A stretch of DNA of 64,000 nt from Erythrobacter sp047872805 (GTDB lineage: Bacteria; Pseudomonadota; Alphaproteobacteria; Sphingomonadales; Sphingomonadaceae), in NCBI RefSeq assembly GCF_047872805.1, contig NZ_JBLQUK010000003.1, positions 169,705-233,704 on the forward strand, written 5' to 3'. Under the pieces are notes generated by a model. It was not told the DNA's origin, did no database searches, and was given only the letters and a program-made list of their open reading frames with translations. A program made the position numbers and the translations under genes. Below are positions 34,802-42,620 of the stretch, piece after piece. Every line of letters starts with the position of its first letter. The stretch's first letter is position 1.

Positions 34802-35362
34802 ATGGATTTCGTGATCTGGATCGTTCTTGGCGCGGGGGTGCTGGCCGCATTCCTAGTGATCGGCATTTACAACCGGCTTGTCGGGTTAAGGCAGAATGTC
34901 CGTCAGGGCACCGCCGATATCGACGCGCAATTGCGCCAGCGGCACGATCTGATCCCCAACCTCGTTGAAACGGTGAAGGGCTATGCCGGGCATGAGGCGA
35001 CCACGCTGGAGGCGGTGATTGCAGCGCGCAATGCAGCGGCGAAGGGCGATCCCGACAGCGGCAGCGAAAAAGGCCTGCGCCTCGCGCTCGACAATCTGCT
35101 GGCTCTGGGGGAGGCCTATCCTGACCTGAAGGCCTCAGCCAATTTTCAGGAATTGCAGCGCGAACTGGCCGATATCGAGGACAAGCTTGCCGCCGCGCGC
35201 CGTGCACTGAATGCGGCCGTGGCGCGTTACAACACCGCGCGCGAAAATTTCCCGGCGGTGCTGTTTGCCGGAGCGATCGGTTTTCACCCCGCAGACTTCA
35301 ACCAGCTTGACGATAGCGAGCGCGGCACGGTCGACCAGGTTCCGCGCGTCGGATTTCAATAA
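34802..35362 (+). CDS. lemA: LemA family protein
   Basis: A 186-residue protein with one N-terminal transmembrane helix (VIWIVLGAGVLAAFLVIGIY). The LemA helical domain follows: YNRLVGLRQNVRQGTADIDAQ, QRHDLIPNLVETVKGYAGHE and ALNAAVARYNTARENFPA. This four-helix periplasmic or cytoplasmic scaffold is widespread and poorly understood; it pairs with DUF3137 and often with TPM-domain proteins. Divergent from the DUF3137 gene, implying shared control of the pair. Confidence 0.92.
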   Translation: MDFVIWIVLGAGVLAAFLVIGIYNRLVGLRQNVRQGTADIDAQLRQRHDLIPNLVETVKGYAGHEATTLEAVIAARNAAAKGDPDSGSEKGLRLALDNLLALGEAYPDLKASANFQELQRELADIEDKLAAARRALNAAVARYNTARENFPAVLFAGAIGFHPADFNQLDDSERGTVDQVPRVGFQ

Positions 35363-35429
35363 TTTCGGAACGATTTCCGCTTGCATACGCTGATCGGGAA
35401 ATGGCCAAACATGGCGCGCGTTTTTTCGT

Positions 35430-35457
35430 TTGCGTATTTGCACAAGGTAACTATACG
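35430..35457 (+). promoter_or_regulatory. Candidate sigma-70 promoter for ornithine decarboxylase
   Basis: TTGCGT at 35430-35435 and TATACG at 35452-35457 are separated by 16 bases, a plausible -35/-10 pair. Transcription starting about seven bases downstream would begin just before the pseudoknotted leader. Confidence 0.45.
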
Positions 35458-35463
35458 CGCTCT

Positions 35464-35545
35464 TCCGCTGCCCCAAGGGACATACCGCAAGGCAGCCTCA
35501 AAACCGTTTGGTTCTACCAACTAAACCTTCTGGGGGTCCCTTGAG
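35464..35545 (+). ncRNA. Pseudoknotted mRNA leader of ornithine decarboxylase (speF-motif-like)
   Basis: Two stems interlock: GCTGCC (35467-35472) pairs with GGCAGC (35491-35496), and GGGAC in that loop (35477-35481) pairs with GTCCC (35536-35540), five bases before the start codon. A third hairpin uses GTTTGG...CCAACTAAAC (about 35506-35525), and a GNRA loop CCGCAAGG lies at 35485-35492. The speF RNA motif is known upstream of alphaproteobacterial ornithine decarboxylase genes, and this has the right place and pseudoknot type. The long-range stem lies over the ribosome site, suggesting translational control, perhaps by polyamine or ornithine (inference). Confidence 0.65.
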
Positions 35546-36751
35546 TTGCACATCTATCCTGACGCCAAGGCTGTAGCGCGGGCTCTTCGCCCGGATGAGC
35601 CGATTATCCTTAACCGCCCGCATGCTGCGCGGCGGGCCGCCCGTTTCTTTGCCGATCGTTTCCCCGGCAAGGTTCTGTATGCGGTGAAGGCCAATCCTGC
35701 GCCCGATCTGATCGCGGTGCTGTGGGGTGCGGGCGTAACCCATTACGACGTCGCCTCGATCGCAGAGGTGCGGCTGGTGCGCGCGGCGCTGCCCGATGCC
35801 ACGCTGTGTTTCATGCACCCGATCAAGACGCCCAGTGCTATCCGCGAAGCCTATTTTCAGCACGGTGTAAAAACCTTCAGCCTCGATTCGGTCGAGGAAT
35901 TGGAGAAGATCGTCGATGCCTGCCGCGATCCTGAAACCGGCGAACCGGCTAGCGACCTGCGCCTGTGCGTGCGGCTGCGCGTGTCGTCCGAATATTCGGA
36001 GCTGTCGCTGGCGAGCAAATTCGGCTGCGACCTGACCGAGGCGCCGCTGCTGCTCCAGCAGACCCGCCAGCATTGCGACTGGCTGGGCATTTGTTTTCAC
36101 GTCGGCAGCCAGGCGATGAGCCCGTTTGCCTTTGTGCAAGCGCTCGACCGCACCCGCGCCGCCATTGCCGAGGCTTCGGTGGTGATCGATATGATCGATG
36201 TCGGCGGGGGCTTCCCCTCGATCTATCCGGGCATGGAGCCGCCGCCGCTCGAAGATTACTTTGCCATCATCCACCAGCACTTTTACGCTCTGCCGATTGC
36301 CTATAACGCCGAGCTTTGGTGCGAGCCGGGCCGTGCGCTGTGCGCCGAATATTCGAGCATGATCGTCAAGGTCGAAAAGCGCCGCGGGAATGAGCTTTAC
36401 ATCAACGACGGTGCCTATGGCGCGCTGTATGATGCGGCGCATGTCGCATGGCGGTTCCCCGTGGAGGCGCTGGAAGACGATCTGCGCGATGCCAAGGAAG
36501 ACTTCGCCTTTTACGGCCCGACCTGCGACGATGCCGATTACATGGCCGGCCCGTTTGCGCTGCCCGGCGACATTCAGGCCGGCGATTTCATCGAGATCGG
36601 GATGCTTGGTGCCTATGGCGCGGCGATGAAGACCGGTTTCAACGGCTTTGGCGATGCGCGGGTTGTGGTGGTCGAAGACGAACCAATGCTGAGCCTTTTC
36701 AACGGCACCCGCGTGCGCGAAGCCAGCAACAATGTGGTGAGTTTGCGTTAA
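35546..36751 (+). CDS. Ornithine decarboxylase, alanine-racemase fold
   Basis: A 401-residue fold-type III PLP decarboxylase, the eukaryote-like type found in alphaproteobacteria. Seen are the PLP lysine in VLYAVKANPAP, CFMHPIKTPSAI, FSLDSVEELEKI, HVGSQAM, DVGGGFPSIYPG, WCEPGRALCAE and the active-site PTCDDADYMAG (Cys-x-x-x-Asp). It makes putrescine from ornithine, the substrate for the dehydrogenase/decarboxylase pair at 30884 and 32574. The start codon is TTG, placed directly after the leader stem; no ATG fits. Lysine/ornithine dual specificity is possible. Confidence 0.92.
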   Translation: MHIYPDAKAVARALRPDEPIILNRPHAARRAARFFADRFPGKVLYAVKANPAPDLIAVLWGAGVTHYDVASIAEVRLVRAALPDATLCFMHPIKTPSAIREAYFQHGVKTFSLDSVEELEKIVDACRDPETGEPASDLRLCVRLRVSSEYSELSLASKFGCDLTEAPLLLQQTRQHCDWLGICFHVGSQAMSPFAFVQALDRTRAAIAEASVVIDMIDVGGGFPSIYPGMEPPPLEDYFAIIHQHFYALPIAYNAELWCEPGRALCAEYSSMIVKVEKRRGNELYINDGAYGALYDAAHVAWRFPVEALEDDLRDAKEDFAFYGPTCDDADYMAGPFALPGDIQAGDFIEIGMLGAYGAAMKTGFNGFGDARVVVVEDEPMLSLFNGTRVREASNNVVSLR

Positions 36752-36850
36752 TTTGGCGCGCCCCGCTTTGGTGGTGGGGGCGGAATTTAAGCGCCTTGTC
36801 ATCCAGATTTGACGTTCGAGTCTTGACGCCAAAACCGCACTTTATCGTCC

Positions 36851-36923
36851 TCCCAGCGAAAGCTGGGATCTCAAGCGGCAAACTCTGCGCCTTGCTGCCC
36901 CAGGGCCCCAGCTTTCGCTGGGG
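36851..36923. repeat. Paired palindromic hairpins (CCAGC-type repeat)
   Basis: TCCCAGC-GAAA-GCTGGGA at 36851-36868 and CCCCAGC-TTTC-GCTGGGG at 36906-36923 are two hairpins in opposite orientation, 37 bases apart. The same paired design occurs at 62253-62307, and a degenerate single copy at about 46615. It lies in the 273-base gap after ornithine decarboxylase, which otherwise shows no gene. Confidence 0.7.
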
Positions 36924-37024
36924 TGACGGCAAAGGCGGAGTGGCTGTTCCGCATCTAATCACGGTCGCAAAATTCTAAAGAGACAATTCCAAAACGCTGA
37001 CCTCTGATAATAAGCCTATCCGCC

Positions 37025-37708
37025 CTAATCAAACCCCACAAACCGCGCGGCTTCTTCCACTGGCTTGCGTTCGCTCACCACGGCGTTGGCGGGAAAATTC
37101 GGGTCGGGCCAGCCTAGCGCTACCGCTTTCATGATCACCTGATCGTCGGGAATCCCGGCATGTTCGCGCACCACCGGGCTTTGCATGATGCCTTGGGAAT
37201 TGATCACGCAGCCGAGCCCGCGCGACCATGCGGCGTTGACCAGCGCCGTCGTGGCCGCGCCGCAATCAAACGCAGTGTCGTCGCTGCCTGATAATTCGCG
37301 GTCATAGGTGACGATCACGCAGACTGGCGCGTCGAATTGGCGGAACCCGCGCAGCACCCAATCCTGCCGCGCGTCCTTGTCGTCGCGTTCGATGCCCATG
37401 GCGCTGAAAAGCTGCTTGGCAACGCCGATCTGGCGTTCGCGGTGGACGCCTGCGAACGGCTCGCCCCGGCGAAATTCGCGGCTGTCGGGCTCGCCGGCCA
37501 GAATCCGTTCGGTGTTGCCGCGCCGGATACGGTCGAGCGGCTCGCCAGTTATGACATGGAAATGCCACGGCTGGGTGTTCATCGAAGTGGGCGAGCGCAT
37601 CGCCAGCGCCAGCACCTCCTCAATCAGCGTGCGCGGCACCGGCTTGTCGAGATAGCCGCGAATGCTGCGGCGACCGAGGATGACATCATCGAAATTCATC
37701 GCGCTCAC
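37025..37708 (-). CDS. Nitroreductase family oxidoreductase
   Basis: A 227-residue FMN-dependent nitroreductase-like protein. The first motif FDDVILGRRSIRGYLDKPV holds the Arg-Arg-Ser FMN contact, followed by MRSPTSMNTQPWHFHVI, and the C-terminal half has GLGCVINSQGI, a glycine-rich FMN contact, and VALGWPDPNFP. The GTG at 37708 overlaps the hemA stop in GTGA, so it is translationally coupled to hemA; the ATG at 37699 is an alternative. The natural substrate is unknown. Confidence 0.87.
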   Translation of the reverse strand: MSAMNFDDVILGRRSIRGYLDKPVPRTLIEEVLALAMRSPTSMNTQPWHFHVITGEPLDRIRRGNTERILAGEPDSREFRRGEPFAGVHRERQIGVAKQLFSAMGIERDDKDARQDWVLRGFRQFDAPVCVIVTYDRELSGSDDTAFDCGAATTALVNAAWSRGLGCVINSQGIMQSPVVREHAGIPDDQVIMKAVALGWPDPNFPANAVVSERKPVEEAARFVGFD

Positions 37709-38925
37709 GCCGCCTCTGCCAGTTCCAGTTTCAGCCGGTCCCAGATTTCCACCAGCGCCTGTGTCAGTTCGGTCATCATCGGCTCGGTGTGGTGCGGGCC
37801 GGGGGTGAAGCGCAGGCGTTCTGTCCCGCGCGGCACAGTGGGGAAGTTGATTGGCTGCACATAGACACCGTATTCGGCGAGCAGGATGTCGCTGATCTTC
37901 TTCGCGCGCACCGGATCGCCAACCATCAGCGGGACGATGTGGGTGGTGCTGTCCATCACCGGCAGACCGGCTTCGGCAAATTTCAGCTTGAGCGTGGCGG
38001 CGGCCTGTTGCTGCGCGTTACGTTCCGCATTGGATTGTTTGAGGTGCCGCACCGATGCCAGCACGCCCGCGACCAGCACGGGCGACAGCGAGGTCGTGAA
38101 TATGAATCCCGGCGCATAGCTGCGGATGCAATCGACCACCTTGGTGCTCGCCGCGATATAGCCGCCCATGACGCCGAACGCCTTGCCCAGAGTGCCTTCG
38201 ATAATGTCGATGCGGTGCGCGGCGTTGTCGCGTTCCGAAATGCCGCCGCCGCGCGCGCCGTACATGCCGACCGCGTGGACTTCATCGATATAGGTCAGCG
38301 CGTTGTATTTCTCGGCCAGGTCGCAGATCGCGTGGATTGGGGCGACGTCGCCGTCCATCGAATAGACGCTTTCAAACGCGATCAGTTTGGGCGTGTTCGG
38401 GTCCTCTTCGGCGAGCAATTGTTCGAGGTGGCGCACGTCATTGTGGCGGAACACCCGCTTTTCGCAGCCCGAATTGCGGATCCCTGCGATCATGCTGGCG
38501 TGGTTGAGTTCGTCGGAGAAGATCACGCAGCCAGGCAGCAATTTCGCCAGCGTCGACAGTGTTGCATCGTTGGAGACATAGCCCGAGGTGAACAGCAGCG
38601 CGGTTTCCTTGCCGTGCAGGTCTGCAAGCTCCTGTTCCAACTCGACGTGGAAATGGGTGTTGCCGCCGATGTTGCGCGTGCCGCCTGATCCCGCGCCGAC
38701 ATCGTGCAGCGCGGCCTCCATCGCGCTGATGACGACTTCGTGCTGACCCATGGCGAGATAATCGTTGGAACACCACACGGTGATCGGTTTCGGGCCATTG
38801 TGCCCGTGGAAACAGCGCGCGTTGGGATAGGCACCCTTGTTGCGCATGATGTCGATGAAGACGCGGTAGCGCCCTTCTTCGTGGAGGCGGTCAATCGCGG
38901 CGTCGAAAATTTGGTCGTAATTCAC
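37705..38925 (-). CDS. hemA: 5-aminolevulinate synthase
   Basis: A 406-residue alpha-oxoamine synthase, the expected size for the alphaproteobacterial enzyme. It joins glycine and succinyl-CoA to 5-aminolevulinate, the first step of tetrapyrrole synthesis. Motifs include WCSNDYLAMGQHEVVI, GGTRNIGGNTHFHVELE, DEVHAVGMYGARGGG and the PLP lysine in EGTLGKAFGVMGGYI. It starts at the GTG at 38925 (VNYDQIFD); the open frame to 39006 is unconserved. Succinyl-CoA could come from the methylmalonyl route at 58.9-63.9 kb. Confidence 0.95.
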   Translation of the reverse strand: MNYDQIFDAAIDRLHEEGRYRVFIDIMRNKGAYPNARCFHGHNGPKPITVWCSNDYLAMGQHEVVISAMEAALHDVGAGSGGTRNIGGNTHFHVELEQELADLHGKETALLFTSGYVSNDATLSTLAKLLPGCVIFSDELNHASMIAGIRNSGCEKRVFRHNDVRHLEQLLAEEDPNTPKLIAFESVYSMDGDVAPIHAICDLAEKYNALTYIDEVHAVGMYGARGGGISERDNAAHRIDIIEGTLGKAFGVMGGYIAASTKVVDCIRSYAPGFIFTTSLSPVLVAGVLASVRHLKQSNAERNAQQQAAATLKLKFAEAGLPVMDSTTHIVPLMVGDPVRAKKISDILLAEYGVYVQPINFPTVPRGTERLRFTPGPHHTEPMMTELTQALVEIWDRLKLELAEAA

Positions 38926-39094
38926 TTGTCTCACGCTCTCGCAGTGTCGGACGGCCCGTTTGGCAGGCTCTTCACGTCCAAATTTCCAACAATACAGGCC
39001 ATACAACCCCCTGATGGCCCCTTGGTTTCAGAGGGCTGCGTTTTAGCAAGTGCGGCGCGGTTGAAAACCACGATCTTTGCGAATGATTTGCAGA

Positions 39095-39907
39095 TTAGAA
39101 CAATTCGGGCACGCCGAAACCCCGGCTGCTGAGCGCCTGTTCAAGTCCGTGGGCTGCCTCGATCGGTCCGGTGATGACAAATCGGTCGGCCCGGTCTTTC
39201 GCCATGGCTTGACCCTGCGTCAGCTCGGCAATCCGGGCGGCGATCCCCTTTGCCCCGTCGATCAACGCGACATCGGGTCCAAAGGCCGCCGCCAATTCTT
39301 CGGCCAGCAACGGGAAATGGGTGCAGGCAAGCACCAAAGTGTCGATTTCGTCGCCGCCGGGCATCGCGCGCAGCCGCTCTGCCGCCTCAGCGATGGCGGA
39401 TGTGTCATAGGGCTTACCGCGCAGCTTTGCCTCGGCGCAGCGCACCAGACCCGGGGCCGCGATCCGCAGCAGGCGATTGCCGTTCGCAAAGCGGGCTTCC
39501 AGATCGTCAATATAGGCCTGCCGGACGGTGGCCTGTGTGCCGATCAGGCCAATCGCGCCGCTGCGGGTCAAGCCGGCGGCGGGTTTGATCGCGGGGACTG
39601 TGCCGACAATCGGGATTTCGAGCACTTCGCGCACCATGCCCAGCGCAATTGTGCTGGCGGTGTTGCAGGCGATGCAGGCGAGGCGCGGGGCGAAGCGTTC
39701 GCTCATCCGGCCAAGCAATCCGGCGACCCGCGCGGCGACTTCTGCCTCTGATTTGGTGCCATAGGGCAGACCAGCGAAATCGGCTGCATAGATGATCGGC
39801 GCATCAGGCAAGGCAGCACGCAGCGCATCGTAAACGGTCAGCCCGCCGACACCGGAATCGAACAACAGGATGGGAGAGAGAGCCTGGGCCGACAAAAATA
39901 ACTCCAT
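39095..39907 (-). CDS. murI: Glutamate racemase
   Basis: A 270-residue enzyme making D-glutamate for peptidoglycan. Seen are FDSGVGGLTV near the N-terminus, YAADFAGLPYGTKS, the first catalytic Cys in CIACNTAST and the second in VLACTHFPLL. Length is normal. The ATG at 39907 is the only start before FDSGVGG. It is divergent from plsY, with a palindromic repeat between. Confidence 0.95.
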   Translation of the reverse strand: MELFLSAQALSPILLFDSGVGGLTVYDALRAALPDAPIIYAADFAGLPYGTKSEAEVAARVAGLLGRMSERFAPRLACIACNTASTIALGMVREVLEIPIVGTVPAIKPAAGLTRSGAIGLIGTQATVRQAYIDDLEARFANGNRLLRIAAPGLVRCAEAKLRGKPYDTSAIAEAAERLRAMPGGDEIDTLVLACTHFPLLAEELAAAFGPDVALIDGAKGIAARIAELTQGQAMAKDRADRFVITGPIEAAHGLEQALSSRGFGVPELF

Positions 39908-39910
39908 TCG

Positions 39911-39958
39911 GGCTGAGCCCTTCGAAAGGCTCAGGACATGCTTGTCGAAGCCCTGTCC
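39911..39958. repeat. Double-hairpin palindromic repeat between murI and plsY
   Basis: GAGCC-cttcgaaa-GGCTC (39915-39932) is followed by a second hairpin GGACA...TGTCC (39934-39958). The sequence resembles the interspersed GGCTGAGCCCTTCGAAAGG-type repeats common in sphingomonad genomes. It occupies the divergent intergenic region. Confidence 0.6.
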
Positions 39959-40034
39959 TTTTCTTTTCTTACCAAGCCCCTAGAAGAAAGTGCAGCCCTT
40001 AGACAAGCTTGGGGCGACCGGATGAGAGAGATTA

Positions 40035-40631
40035 GTGGAACCAATTCTTGCAGCCTTGATCGGATATGTGTCCGGCTCCATCCCGTTTGGCCTGCTGCTG
40101 ACCCGCGCGGCCGGGCTGGGCGATGTGCGCAATATCGGCAGCGGCAATATCGGTGCGACCAATGTCCTGCGCACCGGGAACAAGGGGTTGGCGGCGGGGA
40201 CGTTGCTGCTCGATCTGCTCAAGGGGCTGGCACCTGTCATCGCCGCCGGGATGATCTGGGCGGGGGACATCAGCGACGTGGCAAAGGCGTTTGCGGCGGG
40301 CGGCGCGGTGATCGGGCATTGCTATCCCGTCTGGCTCGGCTTCAAGGGCGGGAAGGGTGTCGCCACCAATGCCGGAGTGTCGTTTGGCCTCGCCTGGCCC
40401 ATCGGGCTGGCCTACGCGCTGATCTGGCTTTCGATGCTTGGCATTTTCCGCATTTCCAGCCTCGCCGGGATGAGCGCGGTTGTCGCTGCCGCAGCAGCCT
40501 CGGCGCTGTTCGGCTATCCGCAGTTTTTCCCGGTGCTTGCGGCGATTGCGGGGCTGATAATCTACCTTCACCGCGCCAATATTGCCCGCCTGATGAAGGG
40601 TGAGGAACCGAAAATCGGCGGCAAGAAGTGA
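40035..40631 (+). CDS. plsY: Acyl-phosphate glycerol-3-phosphate acyltransferase PlsY
   Basis: A 198-residue inner-membrane enzyme with about five hydrophobic segments. The three conserved cytoplasmic motifs are present: GYVSGSIPFGLLL, RNIGSGNIGATNVLR, and GHCYPVWLGFKGGKGVAT. It acylates glycerol-3-phosphate from acyl-phosphate in phospholipid synthesis. It starts with GTG at 40035, and its stop overlaps the dprA GTG start (GTGA). Confidence 0.95.
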   Translation: MEPILAALIGYVSGSIPFGLLLTRAAGLGDVRNIGSGNIGATNVLRTGNKGLAAGTLLLDLLKGLAPVIAAGMIWAGDISDVAKAFAAGGAVIGHCYPVWLGFKGGKGVATNAGVSFGLAWPIGLAYALIWLSMLGIFRISSLAGMSAVVAAAAASALFGYPQFFPVLAAIAGLIIYLHRANIARLMKGEEPKIGGKK

Positions 40632-41764
40632 GCGGAACCCCCGCGCTGACCCAAGCTGAGGCCTTCGCGCGCATCCGCTTGCTGCGTTCGCCCAATATCG
40701 GCCCAGTCAGCTATCGCCAATTGCTCGCCCGGTTCGGCAGCGCGGCGGCGGCGATCGAGGCGCTGCCCGACCTCGCCAGCCGGGGCAAGGTGCCCTATCG
40801 CCCAGCGCCCGCCGACCGGATCGAACGCGAAATCGAAGGGGTACGCGGCGCCGGTGCGCGCTATCTGTTTCACGATCAGGCCGATTATTCCGCGTTGCTC
40901 GACGCAATCGACAGCGCGCCGCCGATCATCACCTGCAAGGGGCGGCTGGAACTGGCTTCGGCCCCCTGCGCGGCGATGGTCGGCGCGCGCAATGCCTCGG
41001 CTGCGGCGATCAAGCTGGCGCGCGATTTTGCCGCGGCGTTGGCTAATGCGGGCTTCACGATTGTCAGTGGCCTCGCGCGCGGGATCGACGGGGCCGCGCA
41101 TGAAGCGGCGCTCGCTGCGCGGGCTGGCGGCACCATCGGAGTGATCGCCAGCGGGATCGACATTGCCTATCCGCCGCAGCACGCCGCCTTGCAGGACCGC
41201 ATCGCGGCAGAGGGTCTGCTGATCGCCGAACAGCCGCCGGGGACCGAGCCGCGCGGGCGGCATTTCCCCAGCCGCAACCGCATCATTGCCGGATTGGCCA
41301 ATGGCACTCTGGTGGTGGAGGCAGCGCTGCAATCGGGCAGCCTTATCACCGCGCGGCTGGCGGGGGAGGCGGGGCGCGAGGTGATGGCGATCCCCGGTTC
41401 TCCGCTCGATGCCCGCTCGCATGGCTGCAATCAATTGATCCGCGACGGCGCGGTGCTCGTCAGCTCGCCTGAGGATGTGATGGAATTGCTACAAGATTTC
41501 ACCGGCGCACCGCGTTCCACCTATCGGCTGGGCGAAGACGCTGCGCTTTACGATTACAGCGAACTGGAAAGCGCCGACCCGCACGCAGGCGCAGCCGCGA
41601 TTGCGGGACTTTTATCCGCTGCGCCGATTGCGGTCGATGAATTGATCCGCCAATCCGGCGCGAGCGGGGCGGCGGTGCAAATGGCGCTGCTCGAACTGGA
41701 ATTGAGCGGTGAGCTGGAACGGCATGGCGGCGGGTTGGTGAGTTTGACGGGCATCGGTCCTTGA
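40628..41764 (+). CDS. dprA: DNA-processing protein DprA
   Basis: A 378-residue protein with the DprA Rossmann core: AMVGARNASAAAIKLARDFA, TIVSGLARGIDGAAHEAAL, ASGIDIAYPP, FPSRNRIIAGL, and EAALQSGSLITARLA. An N-terminal SAM-like domain precedes it and a C-terminal winged-helix segment (about 320-378) follows. It loads RecA on incoming single-stranded DNA during transformation. GTG start overlapping plsY. Confidence 0.95.
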   Translation: MSGTPALTQAEAFARIRLLRSPNIGPVSYRQLLARFGSAAAAIEALPDLASRGKVPYRPAPADRIEREIEGVRGAGARYLFHDQADYSALLDAIDSAPPIITCKGRLELASAPCAAMVGARNASAAAIKLARDFAAALANAGFTIVSGLARGIDGAAHEAALAARAGGTIGVIASGIDIAYPPQHAALQDRIAAEGLLIAEQPPGTEPRGRHFPSRNRIIAGLANGTLVVEAALQSGSLITARLAGEAGREVMAIPGSPLDARSHGCNQLIRDGAVLVSSPEDVMELLQDFTGAPRSTYRLGEDAALYDYSELESADPHAGAAAIAGLLSAAPIAVDELIRQSGASGAAVQMALLELELSGELERHGGGLVSLTGIGP

Positions 41765-41830
41765 CCTGATCGGAGCCTGAAGGGCAAGGGACCGGGGCCA
41801 CAGCGCAGATTATTAAGGGGTAAAGCGCCA

Positions 41831-42547
41831 ATGAATGACCGAGTGAGCCTTTCCAGCCTGCTATCTGCGACTTCGGACCAGTTTCAGGAGCATGGCCGAA
41901 TTGTCGCTGTGTATCTGGCGCTGATGATCCCGCTGGGTGCGCTGTCGCAATATTTCGATGGGCAGGGTGCAGACAACGGCGATCTGTTTAATTTCGGGTT
42001 GATGATCGATCAGGCGCTGATCGATCAGGGCGCATTGGCGGTGGTCGTGGTTCTGGGCGTGTTCGTGATCGGATTGCTGGCGCATTACTGGCTCTATGCC
42101 GCGATGACGAAACGGACGGACTCGCCCGGTTTCGGGCGGTTCTGGCCCTATCTTGGCATTTACATATTGGGTTCGCTGGCGATTGGTTTCGGGCTGGTCC
42201 TCATCATCGTGCCAGGCGTCATTCTGGCCATTCGCTGGACGCCGTTGCTCGCGGTGGTGATTGACCGCGATGACCGGGCAATGGATTCCTTTGGCGATAG
42301 CTGGGACATGACGCGCGGGCATGGCTGGTCGTTGTTCGGGGCGGTGCTGATCCTGCTGATCGCGTTGATCGCGGTGGGCGCGGTGGTTGGGGGTATGACC
42401 GTTGTGCTGGGTGAAGGCAGCATCGCTTCTAGCGTTCTGGCCGCCGCGGTCGAAGCGGCCGGATCAGTGGTCTACGCGGCCTTTGCGGTCGGAGCATACC
42501 GCCTGATGCGCGACGACCGAGAGCAACTGGCCGAGGTGTTTGAATGA
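41831..42547 (+). CDS. Polytopic membrane protein, unknown
   Basis: A 238-residue protein with five to six hydrophobic stretches, including LAVVVVLGVFVIGLLAHYWLY and LGIYILGSLAIGFGLVLIIV. Mid-protein RWTPLLAVVIDRDDRAMDSF followed by SWDMTRGHGWSLF resembles the helix pair of glycerophosphodiester-phosphodiesterase membrane-domain/YciC-like proteins. The function is unknown. It lies between dprA and topA, same direction, with 66 and 73 bases on either side. Confidence 0.65.
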   Translation: MNDRVSLSSLLSATSDQFQEHGRIVAVYLALMIPLGALSQYFDGQGADNGDLFNFGLMIDQALIDQGALAVVVVLGVFVIGLLAHYWLYAAMTKRTDSPGFGRFWPYLGIYILGSLAIGFGLVLIIVPGVILAIRWTPLLAVVIDRDDRAMDSFGDSWDMTRGHGWSLFGAVLILLIALIAVGAVVGGMTVVLGEGSIASSVLAAAVEAAGSVVYAAFAVGAYRLMRDDREQLAEVFE

Positions 42548-42620
42548 CCACTTGACGGGCATCTAAAACCCGCCCCACTCTCGCGCGCATACACACGTGT
42601 AAGGATTTCAGACCTCTCTC

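Noticed and set aside
33777..35207. A 476-residue version of the DUF3137 protein
   Set aside because: The first 157 residues lie over lemA on the other strand and look like Arg/Pro-rich shadow translation; the ATG at 34736 starts the conserved part.
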